DNA from: Clostridia bacterium
Lineage (GTDB): Bacteria > Bacillota > Clostridia > Oscillospirales > Acutalibacteraceae
DNA length: 64,000 bases
Direction: 5' to 3'
NCBI GenBank assembly: GCA_017436915.1
Contig: JAFSCE010000020.1
Coordinates: 92,722-156,721 of the forward strand
Shown here: piece after piece, positions 1 to 9,000 of the stretch
Layout of the letters: each line of letters opens with the position of its first letter
Position numbering within the stretch: position 1 is the stretch's first letter
Translations under genes and position numbers: made by a program
The notes under the pieces: generated by a model
What the model was told of the DNA's origin: nothing
The model's database searches: none
What the model saw: only the letters and a program-made list of their open reading frames with translations

Positions 1-3000
1 TTCCGTCAGTTACAGATTTGCCCATTTGAGCCACCTTAAAGCGTACCCCACAGTGTTCACACTGCGTATGCATTACACCGCTTTCCGTTTCGGTGGAAAC
101 ATGATCCACGATCCAATCGCTCTCTGTGTGAACACCGTTTTCGATGTTAGCGCTGCACTCCGGAGCAGTGAAATACTTCACATACAGTGCATCGGGAGCA
201 TCAGCAGCCACAAAACCGATATCCTTTAAGATCTCGGCAGATGTCCGCGCATCAGCAAACAAACTGACAGAGTAGAGCTTACCCTTGAAATACTGGAAGT
301 TACCGACTCGGTTATCGCCGCCCACAACAAAATTCTCCGTAACCTCAGGGAGAGGTGCCGAAAGCATCGCGTTCTCTTTCATCGCACCGTCCACGTACAA
401 CGTCGCTTGCGTACCGTTGACAACCACAGCGACATGGACAGGTTTGTCGGAACGAATATCGGTTTCAAACACATGGTCATACCGTTGTCCACCGACAATA
501 TAGAACAGTCTGAGTCGGCCATAGGTATAGATCTCCAAATTCAGCTGCTCCGTAGCACCACCGATATAGTTACCCACGATAACACCTGCGCGGTCATCTG
601 TAGACTTGGGCACTAAAACGGTTGCCTCAATCGTGTGAGGTGCCCCACTCAGTGCTTCGGTGAGCGAAAGTTTTTCCTTGGTGCTGAAAGTCTTGCCGTC
701 TGCAGAAGTATAGGTTGCCGTTTTGGGTTCAATCACATAATTAGTAGTATACAACAAAGACGGCTCGCTGTTGTTCACACAAATACTATCACGACGGATC
801 TGTTCCGGAGTGCGTACATCGGCGAACAAACTCACCGAATAGATCTTGCCCTTGAAATATGCCGCGTTTGCGTATCGGTTATCTCCGCCGATAACAAAGT
901 TTTCCGTTGCCGCAGCATACGGTGAACTGATTTTTACCGTTTCCGTTGCCAAACCGTCCACATACAAGGTCGCGTTTGAACCGTCCACACAAACAGCGAT
1001 ATGTTTGGGCGTTTCAGAACGGATATCCGTTGCAAACACGGCACTTACCTTCTTGCCCTCGGCAATATAGAACAAGCGAATTCGGCCCTTGGTATATACC
1101 TCAAGGTTGAGTTGCTCGCCGTTGCCGCTATCATAGTTACCCACGATAACGCCGCCACGATCAGCCACCGATTCAGACAGTTGCACCAACGCTTCAATGG
1201 TGTGAGGTGTATCTGCCAACGTGTCAATCTCATGCTTTTCGGTGGAAACAAACTCTTTACCCGCTACATCATATACGTGAATGGCTTTTTCTGATGCACC
1301 GGTGCTATACGCATCAGCATACAACAGGTGATCGTCTTGTACAGGAAGCGTGGCGGCATCTGCCGCGATCTCCTCGGCAGTTCTCACATCAGAAAACAGA
1401 GCAACGGAGTACAGCGTTCCTTTAAAATACTGGGTGTTGCCTATTCTGTTATCGCCACCAACAACGAAGTTATCCGTTGCTTCCGTGTACGCTACACTGA
1501 GCGTAGCAATTTCAGCTACGGCACCATCTACATACAGCGTAGCAAGCAATCCCTCAACGGTAACGGCAATATGCTTAGGCGTGTTGGAACGAATATCGGT
1601 GGTGAACAGACATTCGGCCTTTTGGCCACCGCTCACATAGAAGAGACGAAGCTGACCGTTGTAGTATACTTCCAGGTTTAACTGTTCCTCGTTGCCGCCT
1701 TTATAGTTACCCAAGATAACGCCGGCACGGGCAGACATCGTCTTAGGCACCCTTACAGTGGCTTCAATGGTGCGCGGTGCCTGCGAGAAGGTCTTCTCGA
1801 TCGCAAGAAGCCCATTGGCTTTGAACGTGATACCGGAAGAAGTTTCACCGCCGCCTACCGCCACAAAATTACCGGTATACAACAGTCCTTCGGTATCTTT
1901 TCCAACCCAAATCATATCCTGTTTGATCTGCTCTTGGGTACGGGCGTCGGCAAACAGGCTTGCCGAGTAGATCTTACCTGTAAAATATGCGGTGCTGTTT
2001 GTTAGACTGTTACCGCCTAATACATATTTCCCGATAACCTCGGGAAGCGCAGCGCTGAGCGGCAATACTTCCGCTATCTCGCCATTCACATATAGCGTAA
2101 TCGTCATATCCGCTATCGTGAGGGCAATGTGAGTCGTACTGTCACTGCGAATATCTGTTGTAAAGGTATACGCGGTCTGCTTTTCACCATCTGCCAAAAT
2201 CAGACGCGGCAAGCCGTTTTCCACAACTTCCAGATACATCTGTTTCCCTTTGCCATCGGCATCGGTACCCATAATGACACCCGCATAGTCTTCTTGATCC
2301 TTGGAAAGCAGGATTTCCGCTTCCATGGTATGGGGAGTTTCGCTCAATTCGCCCATATCCACCATATTCATTTCATTGAACAGTTTGCCGGCTGCTTCTC
2401 CGACGGTGATTTTTCCTACATAAGGAGTAGAGAATCTGTCGGTATACAGTAATGCATCGGCATCATCGGTCACTAAGACAGCATCCTTTGCTACCTCTTG
2501 TTCCGTTCTCACGTCGCCGAACAAACTGACCGAATAAATCGTTCCTCTGAAATAATACGGGTTAGACGCTCGGCGGTCGCCGCCGATCACAAAGTTCTCG
2601 GCACTTTCCGGATAGGCGACGGTGAGCGTTGCTGTTTCCACCGCCTCGCCGTTCACATACAGCGTAGCCGTTAATCCGTTTATGGTAACAGCAATATGAG
2701 TAGGATCCTCCGAACGGATATCCGTGTTGAAGATGCAGGATTCCGCAATACCACCATTGGTATAATAGAGTCTTACTTTGCCATAGGCATGTATCTCCAA
2801 GTTGACCTGATTTTCGGAAACGGCGTCATAGTTGCCGACAATAACACCGCCGCGACCGTTTGTTTTGGGCGACAAGCGTATGGTTGCCTCAAGAGTATGG
2901 GGCATCCCTGTCATCGTAACAGGAATCTGAGTTGCCGTGTCAGCGGTAAAGGTCTTACCGTTGATATCGCTGAGCGTTACACTGCTTCCGCCTTCTATCA

Positions 3001-6000
3001 AGCGGTATTCACGGCTTTCCAGCATAACGCCGCACGCGACACACGCTTTGTACTGAATGCCTTTTTCCGCAGCGGTGGCTTCCCGAACCACGATCCATTC
3101 TCCGGGGCGATGCACGATACCGGTGGTAACTATCTTACCGCAATCCTGACAGGCCTTGTATGTATAGCCGTCCGACATGTCATCGGGCAGATGGGTCTGT
3201 TCAGGACCGTAGTTGTGATCCACGATATCCTTCGTGGTCAGATCCGCCAAGGTGAAGAAGACGCTATCCTCGCTGCATTCCGTTTCTTTAATAACCAAAG
3301 CGAAGTTGGACTGATAATACATGGAACCGCTGTGGAAGTTCATAGAGTTCATGAGCGATACGTAGTACCGCTGACCGTCTTCAACATAAGAGAATTGAAC
3401 GTCTTTGTTATGAATTTGACCGAAGTCTAACTGATTAAATGATTTTGCACCGATATCGACGCCTACCGTTAAATCGTCAAAACTGGAAGCGTCAAAATTC
3501 TCCATGTTACCGTAGATTCTATTGTTCACATTTCGGTTATCATGGAAGGCAGCAATAATCATTTCCTCAATCTGACGACCCAAGGCAAATTCACCGTTGT
3601 ATTCAGCGGCATTCCAGGTGAAGAGGATGTAGTCTTCAGAGTCATAGAGCTTTCGCAAATATTTACAATAGGGATTGTGTACCTCGTCCCATGATAGAAT
3701 ATCGCCACCCATGGGGGTGAAATAAAGCTCAAACACCTTATCCGTATCTCTTCCCAGATAGATAATCTGCTCGCCGTCCGGAATTTCGTTTTCTCTACCC
3801 GCCAAAATTAACTGTGACTGCTGGGTTGAACGACGATTCACGATTGCCTGAAATTCATAGATTTCTTCCTGTTCTTGATATTGGGGGATCAGACGCAAAT
3901 AATTGACCGCCGTCTTATACAGTGCTTCATGATCACTGACGATCGTCGCCGTCTGCTGCTTCCAGTTACCGTTTTGACCTGCCGCATTAATGCCATCCAG
4001 ATTCGTACTGCTTGACCAAACGGCATTTTTGTGAACAACGCCATTCATATCCAGGTAGTGGGATACAGCGCACATCTTGTTGTGCATCATATCCGTACCG
4101 CCCTTGTTTTGTAAGGTCCAATCCACCATTGTAAAATCCAGATAATCGCCGATAACGCCGTCTTGTACATACTTGGGATCACAAGGATCGTTCAGTTGAG
4201 TAGTGAAATAATCGTAGAGTTGCAAACTATCCTTGGTGGTCGGATACGCATCAATATGACCGATAACATTCACGTGAATGCCCATTTTGGCTGCACTCGT
4301 CAATAGATATGCGATTCTTACGAAACCAAGCTTATCATAATTATCAGTTCCGGTCAGCAAGCGCATATAACCGAAATAACGGCTGGTGCGGCTGATGTTC
4401 ACCGCCGTCTGCACTGAGAAGCGATAGGAGGAAGTGTCTATGTACACGTCTTCCTCCGGATGCGCCTGCTTATAGCACATTGCTTGCCAGATCAACAGAC
4501 CCATACCCACATTACAGTTATCCTCGGTATCCTTAGCGGAGTAAACAAAGGTGTCCACCGTCACATTACCGCCGTTGATGTTTTCAAAGGTGGTCACGTT
4601 TTTACTCATGAAGTTAGAAGAATTGTCTAACCGCGGCAATTTAGAATACGAGCCACTGATTACCGTATTACTGGTTTTTGCAGCCAATGTAAACAACTCC
4701 TGCACGGGGACAGGTTCCTTTGTCGCCGGAGTTGTGGGATCCTCTACCCGCTTGCTTTCATAGGGGTCGTAATCAGGTACCTGGGCAGTGATCTCCTCCA
4801 CCGTCAATGCATTCGTAATTGCCTCTTCCCAATAAGAGTCGCCGAGAATGCCAAGGAATCGATCTTCATCGTTAAATTGGCTCTTATCCAAACGCAACAC
4901 AGCACCTGCCGAGTTACCCCATATAACGGGACCGCCTGCGGCAGCGGTATTGCCCGACACGGTTGCGCCCACCAACGTAAGCGTCGTGCCCGTAGTGGTT
5001 TCATATAAGAAACCGCCCTTTTGTGATTCATTAGCAGTAGCGGTGAGATTGTAAAGACTTGCCGTCGTTTTATTCGAAGCATAGATCGCTCCGCCGTAGT
5101 TGCCGACGTTGCCCGTGAAAGTACAAGTATGCAGTACGCACGGTGCTTCGTTCGTGTACAAGAACATACCGCCGCCACTGGCTTCGGCGATATTCTGATT
5201 AAACTGCGTGTTGTAAATATTGGCAGAAGCGCCGCCGTACAGCGCGATCGAGCCGCCATTGGTTTTCGCGGTGTTCGCCGTTAACACACTGTCGTACACG
5301 GTAAGGGTGCAGTCGGCGGCGTAAAGGAAACCGCCTGCCGATTCTGTGGCATTACCGGTTGCGGTAACCGCATACAGCGTGGTCTTGCCCTGGCCTTTAA
5401 GGTGCAGTGCCGCACCGCTGCCCGTCGACGTATTTTGGGTAAAGGTCGCGGTATCCAGTTCCAACTCAGCGCCGGAACTGTAAATCGCGCCACCGGCGCC
5501 GTCGGTTGCCTCGTTTTTACTGAAGGTGGTGTCAGTCATATACGCGTCGGTGCCCGATACAAAATACATCGCACCGCCTTGTGTGGCGCTGTTGCTTGTA
5601 AAGCTCGTGTTCTGCACGGTGAGGATGCGTTTTTCGGTTTCCACCGTCTGTTTGGTCACGTACAACGCACCACCGAGGTCTTCGGTGCTGTTGCTGCTGA
5701 ACGTGCTGTCTTTAAGCAACACTTCCGAGTTGCGGTCGTGCGCGCTTGCATACGAAACATACAACGCGCCGCCGTTGCTGCCCGCAGTGTTGCCTTTGAA
5801 GGTAACCTCCTCAGCGGTCAGCGTAACGCTGTGGATCGCAACGGCACCACCGTGGTTGCCATTTTCTAAAATGGCATTGCGGTCAAACACCGTATCGGTG
5901 AGCGAAACGGTGGAAGCACCACCCGCATACACGGCACCGCCCTCGGTTCTGGCAGTGTTTTGCTTGAAGTTGGTGCCCTTGACCGTCAGCGAGGAACGAC

Positions 6001-9000
6001 GCTCCACGTAGATCGCGCCGCCGTAGCTCTTAGTGGACTTGGACGCGGTTGACGCCGCCGTGTTTGCCGTAAACTTACAATCGGTAACGGTCGCGATCGC
6101 GCCGTTTTCGAAACCACTGTTGGACGCATACACCGCCAGCGCACCGCCGGTGGTGGCAACGTTGTTTTCGAACGTACAGCCCACAAAGTTACTGTAACGA
6201 GTGATATAGCTCGCGCTGGAATTGGACACGTACACCGCACCACCGTGGCTCTTTGACGCGTTACCGCTGAAAACGGTATCGCGTACGGTCAACTGACCAT
6301 ACGAACTGATCGCACCGCCGCTGCCGCCGGTACTGATATTGCCTGCAAACATCGTGTTTCCGTGGATGACCAACGCGCACAAGGCCGAGGACGCGATCGC
6401 ACCACCGTGACCTACCGATACGTTGTTTTGGAATAGCACCGCTGCCCCGTTTTCATCCGTATTGCCGATGTGCGTATGGCTGGAAGCGGTGTTGGGCGTA
6501 TAGATCACGCCGCCGCTGACGGTGGCAACGTTTTCGATGAAGCTGCCGCCGTAGATCTTGAGAATCCCGTAGCTATACACCACACCGCCGCGGGCAGCTT
6601 CGTTGTTGCGGAACACACCGCCGTGAATATACACATTGCTTTTGTTAAAGATCAAACCGCCGACGCTGCTGTTGCGGGTCTCCTCCGAAGAAGTATCTTC
6701 CTCGTTAATGCGGTTGTTTTGATACAGACCGCCGTAAATATTCAGCGAACCGCTGGCAACGACCGCCAGCGTACCGCCGACGCGGTTGGCGATCGGCAGA
6801 TGGTGCACCTCGTTGAAGGTACGCTCGTTGCCCGTCTTGTGCATATTTTGCGCCGTGACGTTTTGGTGCAGGTCGACCGACGCACTGTGGCAGATAAACA
6901 GCGCCGAGCCGACGACGGGAACGGTCATGTTCTGATCGTTACCGTCGATGATCAGCATATTGTCACGCGTGGACAAGGGATTACCGAGCACGAGTTTCGC
7001 GTTGCCGCCAAGCAGCAGCGCACTCTTGCCGTCTTGATTCTCACCCACCACGAAGATATCGCCGCCGAAATCCGGCGCGCGTTTCAACGTGCGGGGCAAG
7101 GTGGAGAAAATGGTGGTCTTGCCCGTAATATAGAAAGTTCTGTCCACCGTGATGTCGGCGATAATACGGATGGCAGAAGCACCCGACAAGATCGCCGCTT
7201 CCAGCTGGTCAGCCGTGGAAACGTCCACCGCATGTGCCAAATGATCGTACGCTTCTTCCCTGTAATCCAGCCATTTCGGGATACTCTCGGAAATGTCGTA
7301 CACTTTCAGTTTGTTAACGATCGCGGCACTCCAGTACGCACTGTTAAGCGCACCGCTATGATCGCGATCCGTGACCTGCGTTTTGTCAATATACAACACC
7401 GCACCCGTGGAATTACCCCAGATGATCGGGCCGCCGTCGGCAGCGGTATTGCCGGATACCGTCAAGCCGACGAGGGTCAGCGTGGTGCCGGTGGTGGTCT
7501 CATACAAGAAGCCACCCCTCGTCGCCGTGTTACCGGTAGCGGTAAGGTTGTATAATTTGGCGATCGCTTTGTTGGAAGCGTAGATCGCGCCGCCGTACGC
7601 CGCGTTGTTTTCGGTAAAGGTGCAGGAATGAACGAGTACCTCTGCCGTATCGGTATACAGGAACAGCGCACCACCGTTACCGCTGCCTTGGGTGGTGTTT
7701 TTGATAAAGTCCGTGGCGTAGATATTCGCCAAGCCGCCGTCATAGAGCGCGATCGCGCCGCCGTTGAGCGTACTCACGTTTTCCTCAATACGGCTGCGGT
7801 ACATCGTCAGCAAAGCGCCGTCTTCAACGTACGCGAAACCGCCGTTTTTGCCTTGGTTGCCGACCGCCGTCACCTTGTTGAGGACAGCCGTTGCCGACGC
7901 ATATAAGGCGATCGCGCCGCCCTCGGCCGTAGCGGTATTTTGGCTGATGGTGCCGCCGTTGATCTCCAGATGCGCACCCGCCGTCAAAGCCGCTGCACCT
8001 CCGTTGGCACATCCACCGTTCCCCGTGATGGTCGCGTTGGTCATTTCGATACGGGCATTGTTGAGATACACCGCGCCGCCATTGTTGGGAGCGGTGTTGG
8101 CGGTGAACTCCACATTTTCCATCACCGCTTCGGCCTCTTTGTTCATGTAGATCGCGCCGCCGGTTGCGGATACGCTGTTGTTTTTGAACACAACGTCCGT
8201 ACCGGTGATCTCCGGCACGTCATCCTTGCTGTTGACACCCGTTTCATACACGGCACCACCGTAGGTTTTTGCCGTGTTGCCGTCGAAAACGGTATTCGTC
8301 AACACCAGTTCGACTTTCGAGGCATGGATCGCACCGCCGGTGCCCGTCGTGGCGGAGTTGTTGATGAACTGCGTATCCTGCGCTTCCAGTTTGTTCTGTG
8401 CATAGATGGCACCGCCGCTGGGCGCCGAGTTACCTTCGAACACCACGCGGCTGTCTGCAACCTCGTTTTCACCGCCGAGGTACAAAAACGCGCCGGTGCT
8501 GGCAGGCATATACACCGCGCCGCCGAGCGACGACGCCGAGTTGTTGCGGATAACGGCGTTATAAATATAGGTTTTACGGTAGCAATACACCACCGAACCA
8601 CGAGCGGCGTAGTTATCCTCAAACGTACCGCCGTAAATGGATAACGTGCCGAAGTTGTAGATAACGGCGCCCTGGCTGGAAACGCCTTCGGCCACGTCAC
8701 TTACACTGTTACCGGCATACGTGCCGCCGTAAATATTCATGGCCGCTTTCGCCGACACGATCGCCACCGCACCGCCGACCTGTTCCACATACGATACGCC
8801 GTAGTTACCGGTAAGGGTTTTTTCGTTACCGATCTTGTGGTGGTTGCGGATGGTGACGTTTTCATACAGATCCGCCGTGGCACCGCCCACCACAAAGAGG
8901 ACGGAACCCGTAACATCCACGGTCACGTTGTCTTTATTACCGTCGATGACAAGTAAGTTTTTCGTTTTGGATTCGGGATCACCAAGCGTTAGGGTAACGG

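Noticed and set aside
6470..7555. Plus-strand open frame of 361 codons opposite the giant gene
   Set aside because: It lacks signal or domain motifs, is rich in Arg/Val/Asp as expected for the complement of Gly/Thr-rich beta-helix codons, and overlaps a minus-strand frame with clear repeats and a signal peptide.
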